A stretch of 64,000 bases of DNA from RGIG4576 sp045656705. Its GTDB lineage: Bacteria > Bacteroidota > Bacteroidia > Bacteroidales > Muribaculaceae. The stretch lies in the NCBI GenBank assembly GCA_045656705.1, contig JAZORR010000041.1:1-64000 (forward strand). Direction: 5' to 3'. Positions 17,441 to 25,072 of the stretch are shown here, piece after piece. The notes under the pieces were generated by a model, which was not told where the DNA came from, made no database searches, and saw only the letters and a program-made list of their open reading frames with translations. Numbering within the stretch: position 1 is the first letter of the stretch; each line of letters starts with the position of its first letter. The translations under genes and the position numbers were made by a program.

Positions 17441-20400
17441 ATGAAAAGACAGTCTATTATCGCAACAATAGTATTGATTACCTTGTGCGTGAGTCATTTC
17501 ACAGCATCAGCCCTGCCAACATCGCGTTTCGCATCAAATTCAAAATTATCCACAGGACGTTGGGCTAAAATAAGAGTAAGCGAAACAGGTGTGCACCAAA
17601 TCACTGCACAGCAACTTGCCGATTTAGGATTTAAAGACATCAGCAAGGTAAAGGTTTTCGGCAAAGGAGGGTATGTACTTAAAGAAACTCTCAACAACAA
17701 TCAACCCGACGACATAAGTCAGATTGCTATTTACTGCACCGATGATAAGGTATTCTTTTATGCTCAAGGAGCCACAGAAATGGTGGCAAATGCCACTTCA
17801 TCCAATCCCTATTACACTGGCATAGTAAACCCATACTCGCTCTATGGTTACTATTTCATAACCGATAGCGATGATTATGGCACCATACTTTTGGAAAACA
17901 GCATCGATGATGTAGCATCTGCCACAAGCAGCACATCTCAATCTTATGATTACGTTTTCCATAACAATGAACTCATCTCATTACTAAATAGTGGAAAAAC
18001 CTTCTATGGCGAGGACCTCACTATGCCCTACAACATTAGTTTCAATCTGCCCAATCGAGTGAAAGGTACTCCTATCAATGTAGCATTCTCAGTGGGAGCA
18101 AGTGTAAGCACCACATGCACCATAGATGCCACCGTCAACGACAAAAACATCAATCTCTATTCATACTCGCTATCGCGTTTAGGTTCGAGTAAGCACTTTG
18201 AGATATGTTCGCCTTACGGATCGGCCCCTGATGTTCCACTTGCAGATAGTTACTCTTTTAAAGTAAACATCAATAGCAGCAGTATCTCATTGGCGCGCCT
18301 TGACTATGTATCTGCCACCTATACTCGCGAGAATGTGCTTCACGCAGATAGTGCACAAATGCGTATGGCTTTCTACAAAGCAAACAAAAGCGAAAAGGTA
18401 GTGATTTCGAGCAAGGCAGACCATCTGATAGTGTGGGATGTGACTAATGGGAAACCTCGCAAGCAATATAATCTATCGGGCAAGTTACTCGCATTCATCC
18501 CTAATTCTATCAATTCATGGGAAGAATATGTAGCATTTTGTCCCGAAAAAGATGTAAAACCGGTAATTATAGAAGGTGTGATTGAAAACCAAAATCTTCA
18601 CGCACTCAGCACCCCCGATTTCGTAATCATCCACCCAAAAAATTTCAAGACACAAGCCGACCGCTTGGCCAATATCCATCACACTTATGACGGATATGAT
18701 GTGCTTACAATAGATGAAGAACTTATCTTCAACGAATTTTCATCGGGAACACCAGATGCCACAGCCTATCGCCTATTCTTGAAAATGCTCTACGATCGCA
18801 ATCCCGGCAAACTTAAATACTTGCTTTTGCTCGGTTGTGGTTCGTACGACAATCGCGGAATAAATGGATTTAAGAGCGAAAACCAATTGCTCACTTACCA
18901 ATCAAGTGATAGCAATGGACTTGTATCGTCATATACCACCGACGATTATTTTGGTTTTCTTGCCGATAGATCAGGCGTAAACATTCCTACCGATATTCTC
19001 ACCATATGTGTGGGACGCATTCCCGCTAAAGACGAGATAGATGCCAATGCGGCTATCAACAATCTTGTAGACTATATATCTCACCAAGAATCGGAAGCGT
19101 GGAAAAGCAATATGCTAATCATCTCCGACAAAGGCGACAAGGATCTTCACACCACTCAAGCCGAAGGACTTGAAAGTATCGTGCGCTCAATTACAGGTGA
19201 AAATAATTTCAACATTGAAAAAATCTACCAAGAATGGTACACTTCTCCCGAAATTATCACCGATAATATAAGTAATGGTGCCGAAAATATGGGACGCAAC
19301 CGACTTCACAATCTTCTCAACGAAGGTCTTTTGTATGTGTCGTACATCGGTCATGCAGGTCCTACCGTGATTACTCACGACAATAGATTGTGGACAAGCG
19401 AACGCATACGCGTCACCAAATACAAGCATCTGCCTTTCTTCTCGATTGCAGCGTGCGAAACAGCAAAGTTTGACGACATCAAACGCTCATTCTGCGAAGA
19501 ACTCGTACTTGCCGAAAACGGAGGTGCTATAGGAGTGGTGGCAGCAGCACGCACCGTATATTCATCTCAAAACGATATGCTCAATAAAGCCATAGGCCGC
19601 AGTCTGTTCACACTCAAAGACGACGGCACATATCGCACCATAGGCGAAGCATGCAAGGAAGGTAAGAAGTCGTTTGGCACATCGAGCAACTACAACAAAC
19701 TAAGTTTTACACTTTTCGGAGACCCTGCTGTGCGTTTTCGCTTTCCTATTAACCGATGCAAGATTTCTCACATCAATGGAAAGACAGTGAACGATAAAGC
19801 ACAAATCGCGCTATCCACAATGTCTACCATTACCATTTCGGGATGTGTAAATGCTCTTAATGGCAATTTAGACACTAATTTCAATGGCACAGCCACCATT
19901 TCACTTTTTGACAAGGCACGATATTACAAAAATCTTGTATCGCCAAGTACAAAAGATACTTTCAGCTGCGATTATCCTCGCGAAAAATTATGTCACGGCA
20001 CTACAAATGTAAGAAATGGTAAGTTCACAATTTCGCTCACCATACCACGCCATTGCTATGCTGACGGCGACACTTGCGTGATTTCGGTATTCGCACAAAG
20101 CACCGACCATCAGTTGGCTTCAGGTTCGGAAAATCGTTTCGTTATCACTCAAGCCAAAACTACCATAACCGATAACAAAGCACCAAAATTTACCGAAGTG
20201 CTTATAAATGGTCTCAAAGCCGACGATATAGTTTCGGTTGGAAGCAATCCTACAATTCAATTCACTGCAACTGACAACTTAGGAATAGTAACTCAACCAT
20301 CGGCAATACAAGGAACGATGAAACTATCTATAGATGGAGGAAAAATCAACATTCCCGCAGTGAGCAACTATACTCAAGCCTTCGACAATGGCACTCGAGT

Positions 20401-20803
20401 GGTGGGCAACGTGCCTCTTCACGACCTTACAACTGGCAAGCACACACTTCGCATAGAACTGAGCGATCACGCAGGTAATTCGGCAGTGAAGGAGGTGGTG
20501 TTCTATGTAGTAAACAATTCGCTTCGTTGCACACTACAGTCGGCAAGCGAAAGCACACGCACCCCAATAGAGTTATCGCTCATCACCGACTACCACATGC
20601 TGCATTGCACATATTTCATCACCGACATATCGGGTAATATCATCAAATCTGAACAAAACGGGGACTATGAGTTCATTTGGGACTTGACCGACTATGAAGG
20701 CAATCGAGTGAAACCGGGGAAATACACAGCGTATGCCACATTCTCAGGCGATGATGGTCAAGGAACTTCACCAAGCATTAAAATAGTCGTTCTTGAGCAA
20801 TAA
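17441..20803 (+). CDS. porU: Type IX secretion sortase PorU (C25 gingipain-like peptidase)
   Basis: PorU sits at the outer-membrane surface, removes the C-terminal sorting domain of type IX cargo and links the cargo to anionic lipopolysaccharide. The protein has 1120 residues (P. gingivalis PorU is of similar size). It has a signal peptide (about 1-24), then the typical SKLSTGRWAKIRVSETGVHQ opening and a C25 peptidase domain with the catalytic His in YIGHAGPT (His638) and Cys in AACETAKFDD (about residue 672). Beta-sandwich domains follow, and the end is GKYTAYATFSGDDGQG. It lies 45 bases after the FAH-like gene and 71 bases before porV. Confidence 0.93.
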   Translation: MKRQSIIATIVLITLCVSHFTASALPTSRFASNSKLSTGRWAKIRVSETGVHQITAQQLADLGFKDISKVKVFGKGGYVLKETLNNNQPDDISQIAIYCTDDKVFFYAQGATEMVANATSSNPYYTGIVNPYSLYGYYFITDSDDYGTILLENSIDDVASATSSTSQSYDYVFHNNELISLLNSGKTFYGEDLTMPYNISFNLPNRVKGTPINVAFSVGASVSTTCTIDATVNDKNINLYSYSLSRLGSSKHFEICSPYGSAPDVPLADSYSFKVNINSSSISLARLDYVSATYTRENVLHADSAQMRMAFYKANKSEKVVISSKADHLIVWDVTNGKPRKQYNLSGKLLAFIPNSINSWEEYVAFCPEKDVKPVIIEGVIENQNLHALSTPDFVIIHPKNFKTQADRLANIHHTYDGYDVLTIDEELIFNEFSSGTPDATAYRLFLKMLYDRNPGKLKYLLLLGCGSYDNRGINGFKSENQLLTYQSSDSNGLVSSYTTDDYFGFLADRSGVNIPTDILTICVGRIPAKDEIDANAAINNLVDYISHQESEAWKSNMLIISDKGDKDLHTTQAEGLESIVRSITGENNFNIEKIYQEWYTSPEIITDNISNGAENMGRNRLHNLLNEGLLYVSYIGHAGPTVITHDNRLWTSERIRVTKYKHLPFFSIAACETAKFDDIKRSFCEELVLAENGGAIGVVAAARTVYSSQNDMLNKAIGRSLFTLKDDGTYRTIGEACKEGKKSFGTSSNYNKLSFTLFGDPAVRFRFPINRCKISHINGKTVNDKAQIALSTMSTITISGCVNALNGNLDTNFNGTATISLFDKARYYKNLVSPSTKDTFSCDYPREKLCHGTTNVRNGKFTISLTIPRHCYADGDTCVISVFAQSTDHQLASGSENRFVITQAKTTITDNKAPKFTEVLINGLKADDIVSVGSNPTIQFTATDNLGIVTQPSAIQGTMKLSIDGGKINIPAVSNYTQAFDNGTRVVGNVPLHDLTTGKHTLRIELSDHAGNSAVKEVVFYVVNNSLRCTLQSASESTRTPIELSLITDYHMLHCTYFITDISGNIIKSEQNGDYEFIWDLTDYEGNRVKPGKYTAYATFSGDDGQGTSPSIKIVVLEQ

Positions 20804-20874
20804 TTGAGCCACTAACACAATATTTCGGCAATATTAGAGTTATATATAAACGACAAACTTTAATTTACATTCTA

Positions 20875-22074
20875 ATGAAAATTATTTCAAACAAACTTAT
20901 ACTGCTACTCGTTGCGTGCTTCGCATTCCACTTTTCGGCAAATGCTCAAGAAAGTATAAAAAATGAGTTCAACCCTATAACCACAGGTGTTACATCGCTT
21001 AGCATCGTACCAGATGCAAGAGGTGCATCTATGGGCGACCTCGGTGCTGCTACCGATCCAGATGCCAACTCACAATATTGGAACCCTTCAAAATATGCTT
21101 TCGCCTATAGCAAGGCTGGTGTATCAATTTCTTACACTCCATGGTTGAGAAAACTTGTAAACGATATCTATCTTGCCAATCTTGCAGGATATTGGAAACT
21201 CGGCCAAGAAGACAACCAAGCCATCAGTGCTTCGCTTCGCTACTTCTCTCTTGGTGAAGTGTCGATGACCGACGACTCTGGTTCGGCTATCAACACTATC
21301 AATCCATTTGAAATGGCAATAGACCTTGGCTACTCTCGCAAGTTGAGCGAAAGTTTCTCAATGGGTGTGGCACTACGCTATATCTATTCCGACCTCGCAT
21401 TTGACGAATCATCATCGAGCGACGACACCAAAGGTGCATCGGCTTTTGCTGCCGATATCTCAGGTTACTACACATCATATCCTATGGTGGGACGCAATGA
21501 GTGTCAATGGTCGCTTGGTTTCAATATCTCAAACATTGGTAGTAAGGTGTCGTATAGCGGTGGCAACGAACCTGCATTCTTGCCTACCAACCTCCGACTT
21601 GGTACAATGTTTATGTTCCCACTTGCCGACTATCACACACTTGCACTTGCACTCGACGTGAACAAACTTCTTGTGCCAGCAAAACCACGCTTGAGTGATT
21701 ACGAAGACCAAATCGCTTACGAAGACGCACTTCAAGATTGGAAAGATATGTCGCCTATAAGTGGTATGTTTAATTCGTTTACCGATGCTCCTGGTGGTGC
21801 TAAAGAAGAACTTCGAGAAATCAACTACTCAATCGGTGGCGAATATAGTTATAATCAACAATTCTTCCTTCGTGCTGGTTACTACCACGAAAGTGCCTTC
21901 AAGGGCAATCGCCAATACTTCGGTCTTGGAGCAGGTTTTGCTCTCAATGTGGTGCGTCTCGATGCTGCATATATGATAGCAACAGCTCAAAGTAGTCCGC
22001 TCGACCAAACCTTGCGTTTCTCGCTCACATTTGACATGGATGGATTGAACAACCTTTTCGGAGGTGGCAGATAA
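20875..22074 (+). CDS. porV: Type IX secretion outer-membrane protein PorV
   Basis: PorV is a FadL-like 14-strand outer-membrane barrel that receives cargo from the translocon and hands it to PorU. A signal peptide (about residues 1-24, ending SANA) precedes the conserved ITTGVTSLSIVPDARGASMG segment and the SQYWNPSKYAF motif near residue 64. The rest is beta-strand rich, and near the end comes LRFSLTFDMDGL. Its place directly after porU supports the assignment. Confidence 0.94.
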   Translation: MKIISNKLILLLVACFAFHFSANAQESIKNEFNPITTGVTSLSIVPDARGASMGDLGAATDPDANSQYWNPSKYAFAYSKAGVSISYTPWLRKLVNDIYLANLAGYWKLGQEDNQAISASLRYFSLGEVSMTDDSGSAINTINPFEMAIDLGYSRKLSESFSMGVALRYIYSDLAFDESSSSDDTKGASAFAADISGYYTSYPMVGRNECQWSLGFNISNIGSKVSYSGGNEPAFLPTNLRLGTMFMFPLADYHTLALALDVNKLLVPAKPRLSDYEDQIAYEDALQDWKDMSPISGMFNSFTDAPGGAKEELREINYSIGGEYSYNQQFFLRAGYYHESAFKGNRQYFGLGAGFALNVVRLDAAYMIATAQSSPLDQTLRFSLTFDMDGLNNLFGGGR

Positions 22075-22102
22075 TAACAAATTAAAACAAAACTAAGGTA
22101 TT

Positions 22103-22579
22103 ATGAAAATACGCGTAGGAATGGGATTTGACGTGCATCGTCTTGTAGAAGACCGCGACCTTTGGTTATGCGGTGTAAAAATCCCACACACACTCGGACT
22201 TTTAGGTCACAGCGATGCCGATGTGGCTATCCACGCCCTCTGCGATGCCATACTTGGAGCTGCCAATCTTCGTGATATCGGTTATCATTTTCCAGATACC
22301 GATGCTCGCTACAAGGGAGCTGACAGTCGTAAACTGCTCATCGAGGTGATTCGTATTGTAGGCGAAAAGGGCTACACTTTTGGCAATGCCGATATCACTA
22401 TTTGTGCCGAAAAGCCTAAAATCAATCCTCACATACCAGCTATGCAGGAGGAACTTGCACGATGCATCGGTTGCGATATCGATGACATTTCAATCAAGGC
22501 CACCACTACCGAGAAACTCGGTTTCACTGGAAGGCAAGAAGGTATGTCGGCTTATGCAGTAGCACTATTGCAAAAGTAA
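22103..22579 (+). CDS. ispF: 2-C-methyl-D-erythritol 2,4-cyclodiphosphate synthase
   Basis: IspF closes the cyclic diphosphate ring in the MEP route of isoprenoid synthesis. The 158-residue protein has the zinc-binding D-x-H in GFDVHRL (about residues 8-14), the LLGHSDADVAIHALCDAILGA segment (about 33-53, with the third zinc ligand His) and the C-terminal KATTTEKLGFTGRQEG substrate loop. It begins 28 bases after porV, at the end of the rex-porU-porV run. Confidence 0.97.
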   Translation: MKIRVGMGFDVHRLVEDRDLWLCGVKIPHTLGLLGHSDADVAIHALCDAILGAANLRDIGYHFPDTDARYKGADSRKLLIEVIRIVGEKGYTFGNADITICAEKPKINPHIPAMQEELARCIGCDIDDISIKATTTEKLGFTGRQEGMSAYAVALLQK

Positions 22580-22650
22580 GATTTTACAGGTTTTTGCATT
22601 TTTCTATTGTTTTTATACACCATAGTATTTTATTTTGGCAAACATTGCAT

Positions 22651-22658
22651 TATCTTTG
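22651..22658 (+). promoter_or_regulatory. -7 box of the Cys/Lys-rich peptide gene
   Basis: TATCTTTG at 22651-22658 lies 32 bases before the ATG. The only nearby TTTG (22634-22637) is 13 bases away, too close for a standard -33 box. Confidence 0.5.
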
Positions 22659-22690
22659 CAGAGTAAAATATTAACTCAAACTTAAATATT

Positions 22691-22951
22691 ATGAAGAAAC
22701 TAATAGTAACAGCCATTATGGCTATAGCTCTTATAGGTGGTAGTGCTTACGCTGCTAACGAATGTCCTAAGAAGAAGGAATGCACTAAGACCGAACAATG
22801 CGAAAAGAAAGGCAAATGTGCCGAAATGAAGGATTGCAAGGATTGCACCAAGAAGGCTGATTGCAAAAAGGCTTGCGACAAGAAGAAAGAATGCACTAAG
22901 AAGGCCGACTGCAAGAAAAAGGCAAATTGCAAAAAGGCTTGCAAGAAATAA
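22691..22951 (+). CDS. Small secreted Cys/Lys-rich protein
   Basis: The 86-residue product has a clean signal peptide (MKKLIVTAIMAIALIGGSAYA). Its mature part of about 65 residues is almost wholly Lys, Cys and a few Glu/Asp/Ala. Twelve cysteines are spaced mostly every sixth residue (steps 6,6,6,6,3,6,4,6,6,6,4), in units such as KKKECT, KKADC and KKAC. No family comes to mind. Metal binding, or an extensively disulfide-linked cationic peptide, is plausible but not shown. The even number of cysteines suits disulfides. The coding sequence has internally repeated words, as if grown by slippage. It has its own -7 box and a strong terminator. Confidence 0.85.
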   Translation: MKKLIVTAIMAIALIGGSAYAANECPKKKECTKTEQCEKKGKCAEMKDCKDCTKKADCKKACDKKKECTKKADCKKKANCKKACKK

Positions 22952-22979
22952 TTCGGTTTCTATAAGGAACTCATTGTTT

Positions 22980-23013
22980 AAGTGGACGCAAATTATTGCA
23001 TCCACTTTTTTTT
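22980..23013 (+). terminator. Terminator of the Cys/Lys-rich peptide gene
   Basis: AAGTGGACGCAA at 22980-22991 pairs, with one mismatch, with TTGCATCCACTT (22996-23007), and the T-run continues to 23013. Confidence 0.8.
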
Positions 23014-23026
23014 GCTACATAGGTGA

Positions 23027-24457
23027 CTACCGATTGCGGATGAGTGTCTTGGTGTGAGTGATACACGCTGGCAATTCCTCAGTGTAATGAGTCACATATA
23101 TAAGAGTTTGCCCCGAGCGAGAAGTGATGCGTGTGATAGCATCATTCACAAGAGCCTTCATTGTGGAATCAAGGCCGTGCAATGGTTCGTCGAGAATGAG
23201 AAGTGGTGCATTCTTTATCAATGTGCGTGCAATGAGTGCAAGGCGTTGTTCGCCACTCGACAGTGTAGGAAATCGGCTTGATGCAAGATGTTCCATTCCG
23301 AAACCCGTGAGCCACCGCAGTGCTATGGCCTTCTGTTCGTCGCTTGGCCGACGGAAACAGCCCACATTATCAAAGAACCCAGACGCTACCACCGTGAGCA
23401 AGTCGGCTACATCATTGAAATACAGGTGCATTTCTGGCGAAATGTAGCCAATGCGGCGCTTAATGTCCCAAATACTTTCACCCGAACCTCTGCGATTATC
23501 GAAGAGAGAAAATGAATTGCGATAACTTTGAGGATTGTCGGCATATACCAGACTAAGTAGAGTGCTTTTGCCACTGCCATTAGCACCCAATAATGCCCAT
23601 TTCTCTCCAGCCTTCACAGTCCAATGCACATCACTCAGAATCACATTATTGCCATAAGACACATTACACCCAGCCATATCTACAGCCGTGTGAAAGTCTA
23701 CTGTGTTGCACTCTTCGGCTATGGGCAATTGTTCAAGGTCGCCCCTTTCTGGGAATAACGATTGCAGAATATCATCGTTTAATTTTTTTGTTTCTATCAT
23801 CTGTCCTATGCACATATTCTTGATAGGAAGTACATATTGGCAATACGAAGGTATGTCACTTGCATTGCATAGCAAAAGAATCACTGCAGTGCCATACTGT
23901 GCGATAGAGGCAAGAACTGAATCGAGCAAATCACGCGACGGAGCATCAAGCCCTATATATGGATTATCCACAATAAGGATATCAGGAATATCGGTGAGAA
24001 GGTTTGTGATAAGAAACTTACGGAGTTCGCCACTCGATAAGAAATTGATACGCTTGTGCAAGATATCAAATAGCGAAAGACTCTCACAAAGTTTCTGCCA
24101 TTTAACGGGATCGATGCGATGCTTTATGATTTCTTCCACTGTGGGAATGTCATCGGAATGTGCAGCCTCAAAACGCTGTTGGTAATAAGTAATGCTATTC
24201 CCCGACAATGAATGAATATCAGAGAATTCAATATTTCGTATATTTAGCGATTTCTTATCGCCACGAATCACATTGGTGCAAATGTTCCATCCTTTTTCGA
24301 TGATTTGAGCTAAAGTGGTTTTACCACTACCATTTTCACCTAAAAAGGTGTAACATTGTCCTCGCTCTATCGAGAACTGATAAGGATTGCTCAATGAGCG
24401 ACACATATATTGCAGTTTTTCGCTAACTGCTGTGAGTAGAATTTCTTTGTTTTTCAT
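23027..24457 (-). CDS. ModF-like protein with two fused ABC ATPase domains
   Basis: The 476 residues hold two ATP-binding cassettes and no membrane segments. Domain 1 has Walker A GENGSGKTT (about 38-46), signature LSSGELRK and Walker B ILIVDNP. Domain 2 has Walker A GANGSGKST (about 293-301), signature LSSGEQRL and Walker B LLILDEP. The RRGSGESIWDIKRRIGYIS stretch before the second signature is nearly the same as in E. coli ModF, a protein of similar length encoded beside the molybdate transporter. In domain 1 the usual catalytic Glu is Asn (DNP), so that site probably hydrolyses ATP poorly. No transporter genes adjoin, so a molybdate role is not supported by context. The promoter belongs to the repeated module described at 24512-24576. 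Confidence 0.85.
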   Translation of the reverse strand: MKNKEILLTAVSEKLQYMCRSLSNPYQFSIERGQCYTFLGENGSGKTTLAQIIEKGWNICTNVIRGDKKSLNIRNIEFSDIHSLSGNSITYYQQRFEAAHSDDIPTVEEIIKHRIDPVKWQKLCESLSLFDILHKRINFLSSGELRKFLITNLLTDIPDILIVDNPYIGLDAPSRDLLDSVLASIAQYGTAVILLLCNASDIPSYCQYVLPIKNMCIGQMIETKKLNDDILQSLFPERGDLEQLPIAEECNTVDFHTAVDMAGCNVSYGNNVILSDVHWTVKAGEKWALLGANGSGKSTLLSLVYADNPQSYRNSFSLFDNRRGSGESIWDIKRRIGYISPEMHLYFNDVADLLTVVASGFFDNVGCFRRPSDEQKAIALRWLTGFGMEHLASSRFPTLSSGEQRLALIARTLIKNAPLLILDEPLHGLDSTMKALVNDAITRITSRSGQTLIYVTHYTEELPACITHTKTLIRNR

Positions 24458-24511
24458 AAATTATATAGATTAGTTAAAATAGTTAGTTATTATAAATATT
24501 TCTGATTTTTT

Positions 24512-24576
24512 TGCAAAGATACTACATTCTCGTGCTAAAAGTTTCCTTAAAAAGGATAACCTTGCAAAAAAAATTA
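24512..24576 (-). repeat. Promoter-linked repeat module, copy A
   Basis: On the minus strand an A/T tract is followed by an imperfect palindrome (GTTTCCTTAAAAAGGATAAC, 24541-24560), 18-19 unconserved bases, and the -7 box TATCTTTG (24514-24521). The same parts with the same spacing recur at 52272-52336. It lies 57 bases before the ModF-like gene. The palindrome occupies the place where a -33 box would be, which suggests an operator. Confidence 0.7.
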
Positions 24577-24726
24577 TCCATCGGACTTCTTTCTGCTTTA
24601 ATGGGTGGTATAACCACATATTCAGTTAGGAGTGAGTCATAAACATTTTTAGATGATAAATCAGGGCTGACAAGATTCAGCCCTGATTGCTTATATATTT
24701 TGTTTTTTGATTGGTTAATCACCATT
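24577..24726. other. Intergenic stretch with hairpin
   Basis: No intact gene is seen. AATCAGGGCTGA (24659-24670) and its perfect complement (24677-24688) form a 12-bp stem with a 6-base loop. It lies just past the end of the broken gene on the minus strand and may be its terminator, though the T-tail is weak on both strands. TTAGGAGTGAG occurs near 24627. Confidence 0.5.
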
Positions 24727-25019
24727 TTAGATATCACACTCACGATGACCAATCGCCAAGAGGTAATTAGTTGTGTAGTTATCGTATTTCAGAAAAATCA
24801 ATATATTCGTACCATTTCTTCGTCATCTACTAAAGTTTTAAGTGTTGATGCATTTGGTATAGGAGCGCCAATAACATCGCATAGAAGTTTGTCATTTAGC
24901 CCCTTATTGTTTATCGTTCCAATGATATCTCTAAATGTCCAATCTCCCAATACGCTCCAATCATGAATTGGTCTCATATCATTCAATCTGAATATATCAA
25001 TACTCTTACTATCCATCAT
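24727..25019 (-). pseudogene. Broken small gene of unknown family
   Basis: From the ATG at 25019 an open frame of 73 residues runs to a stop at 24798. It has protein-like composition (IHDWSVLGDWTFRDIIGT, CDVIGAPIPN, VDDEEMVRIY). Shifting frame just before the stop opens 24 or more further codons (FLKYDNYTTNYLLAIG) up to a TAA at 24727-24729, followed by a hairpin. This suggests one short ORF disrupted by a 1- or 2-base change near 24797. I do not recognise the family. A functional 73-residue protein remains possible. It is divergent from mutS2 and starts only 53 bases away. Confidence 0.45.
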
Positions 25020-25056
25020 TTTATCAGGAAATTGTAAAATATCCGTTGAAATTCAC

Positions 25057-25064
25057 TAATTTTG
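25057..25064 (+). promoter_or_regulatory. -7 box of mutS2, very close to its ATG
   Basis: TAATTTTG ends 8 bases before the mutS2 ATG at 25073, and an ATTG lies 22 bases upstream. Transcription would start within a few bases of the start codon, so the message may be leaderless. Confidence 0.55.
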
Positions 25065-25072
25065 CACACAGT

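Noticed and set aside
22700..23005. Minus-strand hydrophobic frame antisense to the Cys/Lys-rich gene
   Set aside because: Its Leu/Phe-rich text is the antisense of AAG/AAA lysine codons, and it crosses the terminator.
24700..24966. Plus-strand frame of 88 codons
   Set aside because: The opposite strand gives a more protein-like reading ending in front of a hairpin, and no promoter supports this frame.
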